This document shows positions 8,570 through 17,168 of a DNA stretch of 60,991 nt, one piece after another. The DNA is from an uncultured Ruminococcus sp. (GTDB taxonomy: Bacteria; Bacillota; Clostridia; Oscillospirales; Acutalibacteraceae), in NCBI GenBank assembly GCA_902802985.1, contig CADCOE010000037.1, positions 1-60,991 on the forward strand, given 5' to 3'. The number at the start of each line of letters is the position of its first letter. The stretch's first letter is position 1. A program made the translations under genes and the position numbers. The notes below the pieces were generated by a model, which was given only the letters and a program-made list of their open reading frames with translations, made no database searches and was not told the DNA's origin.

Positions 8570-8986
8570 AAGTACCAACAGAACGATACCCAATCCCAGC
8601 AATCCTCCACCGACAGAGAGAAACACCACCGACAGAGTATGACCGATCTTACTGTTCATAATATAATAGCGTTTATCATCATTCGGGTCATAGCATACGA
8701 CAACCGAGTCACCGGGTGCAAATTCAGGATTAGTACTGCCGAAATGACTTTCGACACGAACATTTTTGCCATCGGCAGTAAACTCGATCACCGGAAACAG
8801 CGAAGCTCTGTTAGATGCGTTTCTTCGGCGTCGGTACTCCACAATCACTCCTGTTGCTTCAGCCGTACATTTCCTGCGTTTATTTTTTCGGGACACTGTC
8901 ACTCCTATTCCGATTGAAAGAAAGATCGCTCCCAGCAGTGCCAGTATACCGAACACGATCCAAGCAACCCAACCGCTGCCACCCAT
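8549..8986 (-). CDS. DUF3592-like small membrane protein
   Basis: 145 residues with a hydrophobic helix near residues 7-30 and a second at about 115-143, enclosing a soluble beta-rich segment containing PVIEFTADGKNVRVES and PGDSVVVCYDPNDDKRYYI. This layout is that of DUF3592 proteins, whose function is unknown. It is placed between aroK and the aroF leader in the same orientation, so it may be cotranscribed with aroE-aroK, but nothing in it suggests an enzyme of the shikimate pathway. Confidence 0.75.
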   Translation of the reverse strand: MGGSGWVAWIVFGILALLGAIFLSIGIGVTVSRKNKRRKCTAEATGVIVEYRRRRNASNRASLFPVIEFTADGKNVRVESHFGSTNPEFAPGDSVVVCYDPNDDKRYYIMNSKIGHTLSVVFLSVGGGLLGLGIVLLVLLSVLIP

Positions 8987-9090
8987 ATCATCAACTCCAT
9001 ATGTAGTATCATAAACCCTTTTTCCCGTTTTGTCAATACTTTAATTCCAAAAAGCTTTAAAGTGACAAAGTATCCGAGTGGTTTTTCTGT

Positions 9091-9597
9091 TTACTCCAGT
9101 GCCGCTATGATCTCGCTGCACACCTGCATTGGCGATTGTGTGGCATCAACAACCACATCTGCCGCACTTTTGTACAGCGGCAATCGCCGATCGTATAATT
9201 CTTTCATCACCTTGTCTTTGTCAGGACGATTGAGAAGCGGACGTGTTGTGTCGTTTTTCAGCCGCACGGAAACAACCTCTACCGGAATATCAAGCAATAC
9301 AATGGTACCTGTCTGACGAAAAGCATCCACATTGACCTGATAGGTCAGTGTACCGCCTCCGGCAGCGATCACTAATCCTTTTTTTTGCGAAAGCTCCTGT
9401 GACGTCTGCCGTTCCAGTTGGCGGAAATATTCTTCTCCGCTGTCCTCAAATATTTGCGAGATGGTTTTGTTTTCCTTTTTTTCGATATAGCTGTCCAGAT
9501 CGACAAACGACATTCCCATTTTGCGGGACAGCAAACTGCCTACCGTACTTTTTCCGCAGCCCATAAAGCCGCAAAGAACCACATTTTTTCTTGCCAT
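9091..9597 (-). CDS. aroK: Shikimate kinase
   Basis: 168 residues. Phosphorylates shikimate at O3 with ATP. The Walker A loop GFMGCGKST is at residues 10-18, the shikimate-binding Asp is in DLDSYIE, and the AAGGGTL motif and the LID arginine region (RPLLNRPDK) are present. It follows aroE by 20 bases and ends about 100 bases before the DUF3592 gene, so aroE and aroK form one unit. Confidence 0.96.
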   Translation of the reverse strand: MARKNVVLCGFMGCGKSTVGSLLSRKMGMSFVDLDSYIEKKENKTISQIFEDSGEEYFRQLERQTSQELSQKKGLVIAAGGGTLTYQVNVDAFRQTGTIVLLDIPVEVVSVRLKNDTTRPLLNRPDKDKVMKELYDRRLPLYKSAADVVVDATQSPMQVCSEIIAALE

Positions 9598-9617
9598 ATG
9601 TTTTTATCTCCTATTTT

Positions 9618-10457
9618 TTAGAACATTTTTTTCAATTCGTTGGCACTATCCTCGACCAACTGATGGATGTCATCGGCACTGTAAACAGAACCGTCCCATA
9701 TTTCGTGTGAAACAGCCGCCTGCCATACAAGCATAGCCATACCGCCTACAGCAGTGGATCCGTTTGCCTTGGCACACTGCAGCAGTTTGGTATCTAAAGG
9801 ATTATAAACAGCATCAAATACAGCAGCACAGCGAGAAACGGTTTTATCATCGACCACCATTGCATCGGTCTTGGGATACATACCGATAGGTGTTGCATTG
9901 ACAAGCAGGTCATAATTTCCCTTGATTTGAGAGATCAAGCACATATTCACTTTGGTTCCGGCCACCTTTTGTTCTACTTCGGCAGCCAGTGCCTGCTGTA
10001 CAGGAACATCTTCCGGGCGAACAGCAATGGTAACGGAACAATGGGCAAGCACTGCCTCATAAACGAACGTTCTCGCCACACCGCCGCAGCCGACAATGAG
10101 TACTCTGCCCGAAAAATCCACCCCGCCGGACTGCAATGCTTTGAGAAATCCGTCCGGATCGGTGGTAAATCCTTCCCTCACATCACCATTTTTTACAGTA
10201 TTCACAGAGCCGTACAATTCCGCCTTTTTATTCAGCTTGTCAAGAAACGGTATGATATTCTGTTTATTCGGAATAGTGACATTATAGCCTGCCAATGTAT
10301 TCAGTTCCTTTATTTTAACCGGCAGCTCCTCGGGAGCTACATCCAGTGTAACATATTCACCCTCTGTTTTTGCCAGTTCAAACAGTCTTTGGTGAATAAA
10401 TGGTGACATTGTGTGACCGATAGGGTGTCCTATTACCGCAAATTTCCTTTTTGACAT
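9618..10457 (-). CDS. aroE: Shikimate dehydrogenase
   Basis: 279 residues. Reduces 3-dehydroshikimate to shikimate with NADPH. The N-terminus KFAVIGHPIGHTMSPFIHQ contains the substrate-binding serine motif, GYNVTIPNKQ carries the catalytic lysine, and GCGGVARTF is the nucleotide-binding loop. ATAGGAGGTC precedes the ATG. It is the first gene of the minus-strand aromatic block; the region upstream (10458-10550) is very AT-rich and its promoter is not clear to me. Confidence 0.95.
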   Translation of the reverse strand: MSKRKFAVIGHPIGHTMSPFIHQRLFELAKTEGEYVTLDVAPEELPVKIKELNTLAGYNVTIPNKQNIIPFLDKLNKKAELYGSVNTVKNGDVREGFTTDPDGFLKALQSGGVDFSGRVLIVGCGGVARTFVYEAVLAHCSVTIAVRPEDVPVQQALAAEVEQKVAGTKVNMCLISQIKGNYDLLVNATPIGMYPKTDAMVVDDKTVSRCAAVFDAVYNPLDTKLLQCAKANGSTAVGGMAMLVWQAAVSHEIWDGSVYSADDIHQLVEDSANELKKMF

Positions 10458-10549
10458 TATTTTTGACCTCCTATAACGTATTTATGTACGCTAAGTTTTG
10501 TTAAAATAAAAAAATTTTTATAAAATTGGGCAAAATTGCAATTTTGATA

Positions 10550-10578
10550 TTGACAAAGTGCTCAATAACTAATAAGAT
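10550..10578 (+). promoter_or_regulatory. Predicted promoter upstream of acpP
   Basis: TTGACA, 17 bases, TAAGAT. It would give a leader of about 130 bases before acpP. A weaker TTGTTC-16-TAATAT candidate lies nearer the gene (about 10619-10646). No convincing FapR site was seen. Confidence 0.5.
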
Positions 10579-10716
10579 TTGAGTATGGAAAAGTTGTGTA
10601 TGCTTATTCTGCTTTCTTTGTTCTCTATTGTAGCATAAATAATATATTTTTGTCCACAATACAGAAAAGCAAAACACACAATTTTTATTGATATTTTATT
10701 TTAGGAGGAAGTATTT

Positions 10717-10944
10717 ATGGTACTCGAAAAAGTAAAAGCAATTCTTGCGGAACAGTTTGATGTGGAAGAGGAAAAAATCACAACTGAAACATCTATTATC
10801 AACGACCTCGGTGCAGATTCTCTGGACGTTGTTGATCTTCTGATGTCCATTGAGGACGAATTTGAAGTGGAAGTTCCCGATGAGGAAATTGAAAACATCA
10901 AAACCGTAGAAGATCTCGTTAAATACATCGAAAACCATCAATAA
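10717..10944 (+). CDS. acpP: Acyl carrier protein
   Basis: 75 residues, acidic, with the phosphopantetheine attachment motif [10 protein letters not shown], the modified serine being residue 35. Carries growing acyl chains in type II fatty acid synthesis. TAGGAGGAAG precedes the ATG. It stands alone, with its own promoter region and a strong terminator after it, rather than in a fab cluster. Confidence 0.97.
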   Translation: MVLEKVKAILAEQFDVEEEKITTETSIINDLGADSLDVVDLLMSIEDEFEVEVPDEEIENIKTVEDLVKYIENHQ

Positions 10945-11048
10945 ACAGGGATGCCCTGCCTTCCCTCTGATGGCGGCAGTAACGCTGCCTGTGTCTGCGG
11001 ATATAGCATTGGCAGCGGAGTACGGCAAAACCGAACCATATCCATTCA

Positions 11049-11088
11049 CCCCGCACAAGCCCTTAGCGGCTTGCTGTCGGGGTTTTTT
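11049..11088 (+). terminator. Terminator after acpP
   Basis: Stem CCCCG...CGGGG with inner AAGCC/GGCTT pairing, followed by TTTTTT. It lies about 100 bases downstream of the acpP stop. Confidence 0.75.
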
Positions 11089-11150
11089 GTTTTCTTTGAC
11101 CCCCCTTCTGTTCGTATCAGCAAATCCTCTGATACGAGAGAAAAAGGGTA

Positions 11151-11179
11151 TTGAAAAACCTGAAGATTGATTGTATAAT
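11151..11179 (+). promoter_or_regulatory. Predicted proS promoter
   Basis: TTGAAA, 17 bases, TATAAT. The leader to proS would be about 100 bases and contains an imperfect stem (AGCCTATC with GATAAGGCT, 11213-11244). A separate perfect 9-bp inverted repeat TCGTATCAG/CTGATACGA (11112-11137) lies just upstream of the -35. No T-box sequence is recognisable. Confidence 0.65.
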
Positions 11180-11288
11180 AATAAGGTATTTTGAAAAAAA
11201 TGGCAGCTGTGAGCCTATCGCTTGGAACGGTGGGATAAGGCTGCAAAAATGATCGGAATATTTCCGTGGTTGAAAGGATTGAAATTTG

Positions 11289-12731
11289 ATGGCACAACAG
11301 AAAAAAATGGTGGAGGCTATTACCTCCAGAGATGTTGATTTTGCCAAGTGGTACACCGACATCGTAAAAAAGGCAGAGCTTGCCGATTATTCAGGCGTAA
11401 AGGGCTGTATGGTAATTCGTCCTTATGGTTATGCCATTTGGGAAAATATGCAGCAGGATATGGACAAACGCTTCAAGAGAACGGGACACGAAAATGTTTA
11501 TATGCCAATGTTTATTCCCGAAAGCCTTCTCCAAAAAGAAAAGGATCACGTTGAGGGGTTTGCACCCGAATGTGCTTGGGTAACCGTAGGCGGCAGCGAA
11601 AAGCTCAATGAACGTCTTGCTGTTCGTCCCACTTCCGAAACACTTTTCTGTGAGCATTTTGCCAAAGTCATCAATTCATATCGTGACCTCCCCAAACTCT
11701 ATAATCAGTGGTGTTCTGTGGTAAGATGGGAAAAAACGACCCGCCCTTTCCTGCGAACTTCTGAATTCCTCTGGCAGGAAGGTCATACTATGCACGAAAC
11801 CTCCGAAGAAGCCCGTGAAGAAACCCAAAGAATGTTACAGGTATATACCGACTTTTATAAAGAAACACTTGCTATTCCTGCTGTTATCGGACGCAAAACC
11901 GAAAAAGAAAAATTTGCGGGTGCAGAGGAAACTTATACGATCGAGCCGATGATGCATAATGGTGTGGCACTGCAGGGCGGCACATCGCACTACTTTGGCG
12001 ATGGCTTTGCCAAGAGTTTCAACATCACCTTTACGGGACGTGACAACACGCTGCAATATCCGTTTCAGACTTCGTGGGGTACTTCTACTCGTATGATAGG
12101 AGCCATCATTATGGTTCACGGCGATGATGACGGACTGGTACTGCCGCCCAAAATCGCCCCCATTCAAGTGGCGGTTATCCCGATTGCACAGAAAAAAGAG
12201 GGTGTCCTCGACAAAGCGAATGAACTGAAAAACAGATTGCTTGCCAAAGATATTCGTGTCAAACTTGACGACAGCGACAAAGCACCCGGTTGGAAATTCA
12301 GTCAGTATGAAATGATGGGTGTGCCTGTACGTCTTGAAATCGGTCCCAAGGATATTGAAAACCATCAGTGTGTTCTTGTTCGCCGTGACAACCGTGAAAA
12401 GACGGTGGTGTCCCTTGATCATCTCGAAACTGCTATTGAGGAAACTCTCCAAAAAGTCCACGATGGAATGTACAACAATGCTCTCGAAAATTTGCAGTCC
12501 AAGACTTATGAAGCACGTACTCACGAAGAATTTCTCGATATTGCTGCCAACAAGCCCGGTTTTATCAAGGCAATGTGGTGCGGTGAAACACAATGTGAAG
12601 AACAACTCAAGGATGAAACAGGCGGTGTAAAATCACGCTGTATTCCTTTTGTGGAAGATCACCTGAGTGATACCTGTGTTTGCTGCGGCAAGCCTGCTCA
12701 ACATATGGTTTACTGGGGCAGACAATATTAA
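11289..12731 (+). CDS. proS: Prolyl-tRNA synthetase, archaeal/eukaryotic type
   Basis: 480 residues from ATG 11289, preceded by AAAGGA. Class II synthetase charging tRNA-Pro. It lacks the inserted editing domain of the long bacterial form and reads like the short type 3 enzyme: [20 protein letters not shown] at the start, [12 protein letters not shown] (motif 2 side), [20 protein letters not shown] and a C-terminal segment with paired cysteines (TCVCCGKPA) typical of the zinc-binding extension. This type is common in Clostridia. It has its own promoter and terminator. Confidence 0.95.
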   Translation: MAQQKKMVEAITSRDVDFAKWYTDIVKKAELADYSGVKGCMVIRPYGYAIWENMQQDMDKRFKRTGHENVYMPMFIPESLLQKEKDHVEGFAPECAWVTVGGSEKLNERLAVRPTSETLFCEHFAKVINSYRDLPKLYNQWCSVVRWEKTTRPFLRTSEFLWQEGHTMHETSEEAREETQRMLQVYTDFYKETLAIPAVIGRKTEKEKFAGAEETYTIEPMMHNGVALQGGTSHYFGDGFAKSFNITFTGRDNTLQYPFQTSWGTSTRMIGAIIMVHGDDDGLVLPPKIAPIQVAVIPIAQKKEGVLDKANELKNRLLAKDIRVKLDDSDKAPGWKFSQYEMMGVPVRLEIGPKDIENHQCVLVRRDNREKTVVSLDHLETAIEETLQKVHDGMYNNALENLQSKTYEARTHEEFLDIAANKPGFIKAMWCGETQCEEQLKDETGGVKSRCIPFVEDHLSDTCVCCGKPAQHMVYWGRQY

Positions 12732-12753
12732 TGAGTAAAAAAGAATAATAGAT

Positions 12754-12795
12754 AACAAACACCTGTTCGAATTAATCATCGAACAGGTGTTTGTT
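12754..12795 (+). terminator. Terminator after proS
   Basis: Perfect 17-bp stem beginning AACAAACACCTGTTCGA, with an eight-base loop and T-rich 3' arm. It begins 22 bases after the proS stop. Confidence 0.8.
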
Positions 12796-12815
12796 TGCTG
12801 CGGAACAGTTTGTCA

Positions 12816-12854
12816 ACAAAAAAATTTCCTGTACACATTGCTGTGTACAGGAAA
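12816..12854 (-). terminator. Terminator of the starch-binding protein gene
   Basis: Minus-strand 12-bp perfect stem TTTCCTGTACAC/GTGTACAGGAAA, followed by seven T. It is about 55 bases downstream of the stop at 12910. Confidence 0.85.
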
Positions 12855-12909
12855 CGAATTCGCTATTCATAAAAACAGATAGCTCAGTGAAAGAATGACC
12901 CTTCAGGGA

Positions 12910-14562
12910 TTATTCCTCAACTCTCTTCTTCTTAGAAGCAACTACTGCTACACCGAGAGCTGCTACTGCTACTACTGCAAATACGATCGGCATTGTGGTG
13001 TCGCCTGTTGTTACAGTGGAATCACCCTTGCCTGCTGTGCTTGTAGCGGTAGAATTGCTGCCTGCTGTGCCGCCTGCTGTTGACTTGCTGGATGTGGTAG
13101 AAGAAGCCTTGCCTGTATCATCGCCTGATTTACCGCTGTCAGGAGTCTTAGACTCTGATACGATGTCCTCAGGGTTGATATCCTCAGAAACGAAAGCACC
13201 TGTGTAATCTTTCCAAGCACCTTCCTGATATCTGTACTTTGTCTTTTCAATGCCTCTGCCCTGCTTCGGCTCTACAGTAGCGTCGATCACATAGATCTGA
13301 CCCTTGTTAACCTGAGCATCAAATGCGAGGTCAGCTGTCTGATAAGCTGTCTTGCCTGCGGCTACTTCATCATCGGATACACCGCTGTTGAAGATAATCT
13401 TAGTAGCGTTGAAAGGAACTCTGATCTGCCAGATGTCTGTGCCGGGGATCTGAGTCATTGCAGTACCCGGGAACTTAACAGGCTGATAACCTGTTGTGCC
13501 GTCCTCGTTAACAACGGTTTCGCAGCCGAAATCGTTATTTTCAAGGTCGTAGGTTCTTGCATAGTCTGTGTGCCACCAGTAAGCCTTTACAACGTCCCAC
13601 TTGGTAATAGAGTTATCGAAGTAGATGTAGTCAGAGAGAACTGTCTTATAGTTGGCATCGAGCTTGGAAGCTTCAGAAGCAGTGGATGTGACAGAAGACT
13701 CTGATGTAACAGAAGACTCTGATGTAACAGAAGACTCCTTAGAGCTTTCGGAAGACTCTACTGTCTTCTTAGGACCTGTGTATACATAATCAGTCTTGCC
13801 TTCAGCGTTAGTGTAGCTGTAGCCGATAGACCAATCTTCCTGATCTGCCTCAGAAGCATAGAGGTAAACCATTACATCACTGACAGCAGCACCGGCAGAA
13901 ACGTTTGTCTGGCTGTTGTATGTACGGTCATAATCTGCCTCGTATACGCCCCAGCTGTCTGTCCAGTCGCCGTCATTGAAGCCACGAACCTTAAACTGAT
14001 CTTCAGCGGTAAGGTTGCCGATGCTTGCAACATACATACCCTTTACTACTTCAGCCATAGGAACGTCAGGAGCTGCCCAGCTGTTGATAGTACCAACAAC
14101 ACCGTACTTTGTATCAGCAGCACCGGTCTTAGGAACTGCAACATAAGTAACAGGCCAGAGGTTGCCGTCATCGTGGTTTGTATCAAGAGCAACATAAAGT
14201 GTTGACTCAGCGTCTACTGTGATCTTGCAGTTAGTCTGGCTGTTGAATGTACGATCATACTCTTCCTCGTACTCACCCCAGCTGTAGTCCCAAGCCTCGT
14301 CAAGACGAACCTTGAAATCATACTCACCTGCTGCTATGTCCTTAACAGCACCAACATAGATACCGTCGCCGTCAGCATCAGTCATTTTAGCGGCATCACT
14401 CGCCCAGTCGTTAAAGCTGCCGATAATACCAACCTCATGTTTGCTGAGATCAGGATTTTCGTCAAGAACATCTACAGCTGATACGGATGTTGCTGCTACT
14501 GCACCCATTGAGCCAACGAGAGCGGCAGCCAGAGCAATACCAATCAATTTCTTTGTCTGCAT
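12910..14562 (-). CDS. Secreted starch-binding surface protein with two GSFNDW modules and a CBM26-like module
   Basis: 550 residues from ATG 14562 (TAGGAGGAAG upstream); an upstream in-frame extension has no ribosome site. A signal peptide covers residues 1-29. Two related modules follow at about 42-145 and 150-255, each with a G-x-x-N-x-W start and a WxxSWGxYExxYDRTxNSQTN core. A Ser/Glu repeat linker spans 265-300, a CBM26-like module about 305-455 (KWDVVKAYWW, FPGTAMT, KIIFNSG, QTADL), then a Ser/Thr/Gly linker. A C-terminal TGD, hydrophobic helix and KKK tail resemble a degenerate sortase signal. No catalytic domain is visible, so the likely role is binding starch at the cell surface, as for the Sas proteins of Ruminococcus bromii. 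Starch specificity is inferred from CBM26 similarity. Confidence 0.75.
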   Translation of the reverse strand: MQTKKLIGIALAAALVGSMGAVAATSVSAVDVLDENPDLSKHEVGIIGSFNDWASDAAKMTDADGDGIYVGAVKDIAAGEYDFKVRLDEAWDYSWGEYEEEYDRTFNSQTNCKITVDAESTLYVALDTNHDDGNLWPVTYVAVPKTGAADTKYGVVGTINSWAAPDVPMAEVVKGMYVASIGNLTAEDQFKVRGFNDGDWTDSWGVYEADYDRTYNSQTNVSAGAAVSDVMVYLYASEADQEDWSIGYSYTNAEGKTDYVYTGPKKTVESSESSKESSVTSESSVTSESSVTSTASEASKLDANYKTVLSDYIYFDNSITKWDVVKAYWWHTDYARTYDLENNDFGCETVVNEDGTTGYQPVKFPGTAMTQIPGTDIWQIRVPFNATKIIFNSGVSDDEVAAGKTAYQTADLAFDAQVNKGQIYVIDATVEPKQGRGIEKTKYRYQEGAWKDYTGAFVSEDINPEDIVSESKTPDSGKSGDDTGKASSTTSSKSTAGGTAGSNSTATSTAGKGDSTVTTGDTTMPIVFAVVAVAALGVAVVASKKKRVEE

Positions 14563-14624
14563 TGTTATCTTCCTCCTAAAAATAAATAATATAAAGCCTA
14601 TACATTCAAGCTTTATCTTCAATG

Positions 14625-14653
14625 ATTATACAACCAAAATCAAAAAATTGCAA
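14625..14653 (-). promoter_or_regulatory. Predicted promoter of the starch-binding protein gene
   Basis: Minus strand TTGCAA, 17 bases, TATAAT followed by CATTGAA. The leader of about 60 bases has a small AAAGC/GCTTT stem before the ribosome site. The arrangement closely matches the promoter at 16135. The rest of 14654-14916 is AT-rich with nothing else recognised. Confidence 0.8.
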
Positions 14654-14916
14654 GTAAAAAGTAATTTTTTTTTCTTCTTTTATTTTACCAAACGAGGTCA
14701 ATTTAGGCATTATGACGATTAAAATTCCATATGTTATTCCAAAAAAGAAATTTATGATATTTTATTGTGCATTTTTTACATTTACCAACTGAATTTATTA
14801 GGCATTATTTCGGTATCTTGTCAAATAAATTTACAGTCCTTTTTTCAGGCGACAATTTTTAGTTTAAAATTTTAACTTTTTTTACAAAATCCAGAACGCT
14901 GTACTGCCCATTATAT

Positions 14917-14944
14917 TTGACATTCTTCCGTAATGGTATATAAT
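14917..14944 (+). promoter_or_regulatory. Predicted promoter for the zinc-ribbon membrane protein
   Basis: TTGACA, 16 bases, TATAAT, 37 bases before ATG 14982. It lies divergently from the starch-binding gene promoter. Confidence 0.75.
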
Positions 14945-14981
14945 GAGAAAGAAAAAATATTCATAATAGGAGTATGAAAGA

Positions 14982-15503
14982 ATGAAATATTGCACAAAAT
15001 GCAAAAAAATATACCCTTCTTCCCTTGCAGGCGAACGCTGTCCGAGCTGTTCACGAAAACTCATCAATGATCCCAACAGTTTTTCTCCTGTCAACACTGT
15101 CACAGCAAACGGTTTTGAATTGGAACGCATTCGTGCTGCTCTCGATGATGCAGGTATCGCCTATTCTGTGCAGCAAATCAAAAACGATACAGGACTACAG
15201 ATCCTCAACGCCGCTCCCCCGGAGAACTGTGCCGTTTATGTTCCTTTGTGTGATTACGATACTGCCGTTGATATTCTCATAGGGATAGGGGCTTTCAAAG
15301 ATCCCCCTTCTCAACATCTTGACGAGGACACCTTTCGGGCGATCCAACAGGCAAAAGATGATGCCAAAGAAAGAGAAATGTCTCCCCAAAAATCTTTGTT
15401 CATCAGAATATTTTCCCTGATCGCTTTTTTGGCGGTACTGACTGCTGTGGCTTATCTGACCGATTATTTGCTTTCTTTTGTCACGCCGCTGCTGGGATGG
15501 TAA
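14982..15503 (+). CDS. Zinc-ribbon protein with DUF2007-like domain and one membrane helix
   Basis: 173 residues. The N-terminus has CTKC and CPSC pairs (residues 4-24), a rubredoxin-like zinc ribbon. The middle (about 40-100) contains ELERIRAALDDAGIAYSV and AVYVPLCDYDTAVDIL, resembling the small ferredoxin-fold DUF2007 domain. A single hydrophobic helix at about 143-165 places it in the membrane with the ribbon in the cytoplasm. Function unknown. It has its own promoter and a strong terminator. Confidence 0.7.
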   Translation: MKYCTKCKKIYPSSLAGERCPSCSRKLINDPNSFSPVNTVTANGFELERIRAALDDAGIAYSVQQIKNDTGLQILNAAPPENCAVYVPLCDYDTAVDILIGIGAFKDPPSQHLDEDTFRAIQQAKDDAKEREMSPQKSLFIRIFSLIAFLAVLTAVAYLTDYLLSFVTPLLGW

Positions 15504-15510
15504 ACCAAAA

Positions 15511-15550
15511 CAACCGACAAACACTATTATAATGTAGTGTTTGTCGGTTG
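15511..15550. terminator. Bidirectional terminator
   Basis: Perfect 16-bp stem beginning CAACCGACAAACACTA with an eight-base loop. T-rich DNA follows on both strands, so it can end both the 14982 gene and the convergent DUF1540 gene. Confidence 0.75.
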
Positions 15551-15611
15551 TCTGTTACTGTGTTTTCATTTCAGCACCAATGCTTTCCTCTTGATCCTAT
15601 CAATTTCATTT

Positions 15612-15782
15612 TTAATATCTTGTTCTTGCGTCAAAGGAAAGACAGTCGGTACACTGTTCCTGACTGGGATTACTCTCGTGTGTACCAATTTGTACGGTGT
15701 CCAGCGAACAATAGTTGCAGTCCCCACAGTGATAAGCACACTGCTCTACGCTGCACTGAATACTTTTGTTAGGATGTTTCAT
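15612..15782 (-). CDS. DUF1540 small cysteine-rich protein
   Basis: A 56-residue ORF on the minus strand starting MKHPNKSIQCSVEQCAYHCG. Seven cysteines occur as C10, C15, C19, C22, C25, C44 and C47. The spacing CSVEQCAY...C..CSL..VQIG...CTDCLSF matches DUF1540, a probable zinc-binding family common in Clostridia and often expressed during sporulation. AAAGGAG lies upstream of the ATG. The 3' end faces the bidirectional terminator. Function unknown. Confidence 0.85.
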   Translation of the reverse strand: MKHPNKSIQCSVEQCAYHCGDCNYCSLDTVQIGTHESNPSQEQCTDCLSFDARTRY

Positions 15783-16134
15783 TGATCATATACTCCTTTC
15801 CGCCTTAAATGCGGCAATATTATTATTGTCAGACACTACTCAAAATATACAATCCGTTCAACATCGGATCGAAGATCGTTTTTGGGATGAATGTTTTGCC
15901 AACAGCATTCAGAAACTTATTTTTTGTCGAATGATACAATTTTTTTGTCAAAAAAATCTCTTTTCGACATATAATAACCATTTGTTTTTTACTTTTTTGT
16001 GCAATTACACCATTTCTCGCCTTATGATTATTCACACCAGGAAAATAAATTCACAAAACTGTATTTTTCAAGCGCTCCGCCTCGCTAATAGCCGCATTTT
16101 ACTTGAATTTTCCAAAAATAAAACAAAATTAAAC
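15783..16134. other. AT-rich intergenic region with no recognised gene
   Basis: Separates the DUF1540 gene from the second starch-binding gene. It has runs of T and A and several short open frames without ribosome sites or family resemblance. It must hold the DUF1540 promoter, but no clear -35/-10 pair was found. Confidence 0.5.
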
Positions 16135-16163
16135 TTGATTTTTTGATGATAACATAGTATAAT
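16135..16163 (+). promoter_or_regulatory. Predicted promoter of the second starch-binding gene
   Basis: TTGATT, 17 bases, TATAAT followed by CATTAAC. A hairpin AAACCT/AGGTTT lies in the 60-base leader, then TTTTTTAGGAGGA. Spacing and layout match those of the promoter at 14625. Confidence 0.8.
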
Positions 16164-16223
16164 CATTAACAATGAAACCTGTAATAGGTTTTCAAATATA
16201 TTTTTTTAGGAGGATTTATTACA

Positions 16224-17009
16224 ATGAATAAGTCAAAGATTTTGGCAGTTGCTCTTTCTGCAGCTCTCGTAGGTTCAATGGCTGCTGCTGCTTCTCTTAG
16301 TGCAAGTGCAGTTGCTAACGTAGAACAGATCAAGGATCACTCTGTAGGTATCACAGGCAGCTTTAACGGCTGGGGCAACGGCGGTGAAGCTGATGTCGCT
16401 ATGACAGATGACGGCAGCGGTGTTTATGTAGGCGTTATCGACATCGACAACGTTACTGCTGATATGATCGTTGAGCACGAGGCTGACGATGGTACCGGTT
16501 CAGGCGTTAAGAACAAGACAGGCAAGAAGGGTATCACATTTAAGGTACGTCTTGACGGTTCTTGGGATGACAGCTGGGGCGAATATGAGCCTGCTTACGA
16601 GCGTACCTGGAACAGCCAGACTGACTGCTGCGCAGAAGTTTCCGAGGGCGATGCTGTAAAGATCACTGTTAAGCTCGACACCACTCAGAACCACCCGGAT
16701 TCACCGGATGCAGGCGATGCTCCTAACTTTGAGGTTATCCCTGTAACATACACTGTAGAAAAGAAGGCTGCTTCCACAGAATCTTCTACAGAATCTAAGG
16801 CAGAGTCTTCTACAGAATCTAAGGCAGAGTCTTCTACTGCAGCTGCTACTACTTCTTCCGCAGCTGAGTCATCTGCTCCTGCTTCTACCGCTGACACAAC
16901 AACACCTGCTACAGGCGATACCACTTCTGCAGTTGCTCTCGTAGCTGTAGTTCTTGCTTCACTTGGTGCTTCTGTTGTTATGACAAAGAAGGCTTCTGTT
17001 AAGGACTAA
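16224..17009 (+). CDS. Sortase-anchored single-module starch-binding-type surface protein
   Basis: 261 residues. Signal peptide about 1-29, nearly the same as that of the 12910-14562 protein (ALVGSMAAAAS and ALVGSMGAVAA). One module at about 40-178 begins VGITGSFNGWGNGG and ends with SWDDSWGEYEPAYERTWNSQ, the core seen twice in the neighbour. A Ser/Glu/Ala repeat linker follows (SSTESKAE duplicated), then TPATGD, a hydrophobic helix and a TKK tail. PATGD is a plausible sortase recognition motif. No enzyme domain is present. Probably displays a carbohydrate-binding module on the wall; ligand inferred from the neighbour. Confidence 0.75.
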   Translation: MNKSKILAVALSAALVGSMAAAASLSASAVANVEQIKDHSVGITGSFNGWGNGGEADVAMTDDGSGVYVGVIDIDNVTADMIVEHEADDGTGSGVKNKTGKKGITFKVRLDGSWDDSWGEYEPAYERTWNSQTDCCAEVSEGDAVKITVKLDTTQNHPDSPDAGDAPNFEVIPVTYTVEKKAASTESSTESKAESSTESKAESSTAAATTSSAAESSAPASTADTTTPATGDTTSAVALVAVVLASLGASVVMTKKASVKD

Positions 17010-17044
17010 TTCCTGACAGAACAAGAAAAAGAACATAACATCTT

Positions 17045-17079
17045 CCGCTCAATCGGCTCTGCCGACTGGGCGGTTTTTG
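17045..17079 (+). terminator. Terminator after the second starch-binding gene
   Basis: Stem CCGCTCAATCGGC/GCCGACTGGGCGG with a TCT loop, followed by five T. It separates the intact gene from the truncated esterase remnant. Confidence 0.8.
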
Positions 17080-17168
17080 TTTGTATCCGTACCAAAACCG
17101 AACTATCATCCTTCACACCCACAGCTTTTGATAGAAGAATTGACCCAACCATAGATGATTGACTATGA

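Noticed and set aside
11180..11288. Possible T-box riboswitch before proS
   Set aside because: GGAACGGTGGGAT superficially resembles part of a T-box, but the conserved antiterminator sequence, specifier loop and terminator are not present.
13680..13790. Possible CRISPR array or minisatellite in the starch-binding gene
   Set aside because: The repeats encode a Ser/Val/Thr linker in frame (SSVTSE), have no spacers and no cas genes nearby. No CRISPR array was seen anywhere in the window.
15537..16146. Plus-strand open frames of 74-126 codons after the zinc-ribbon gene
   Set aside because: No ribosome sites, low-complexity T-rich translation, and part of the span is the DUF1540 gene on the other strand.
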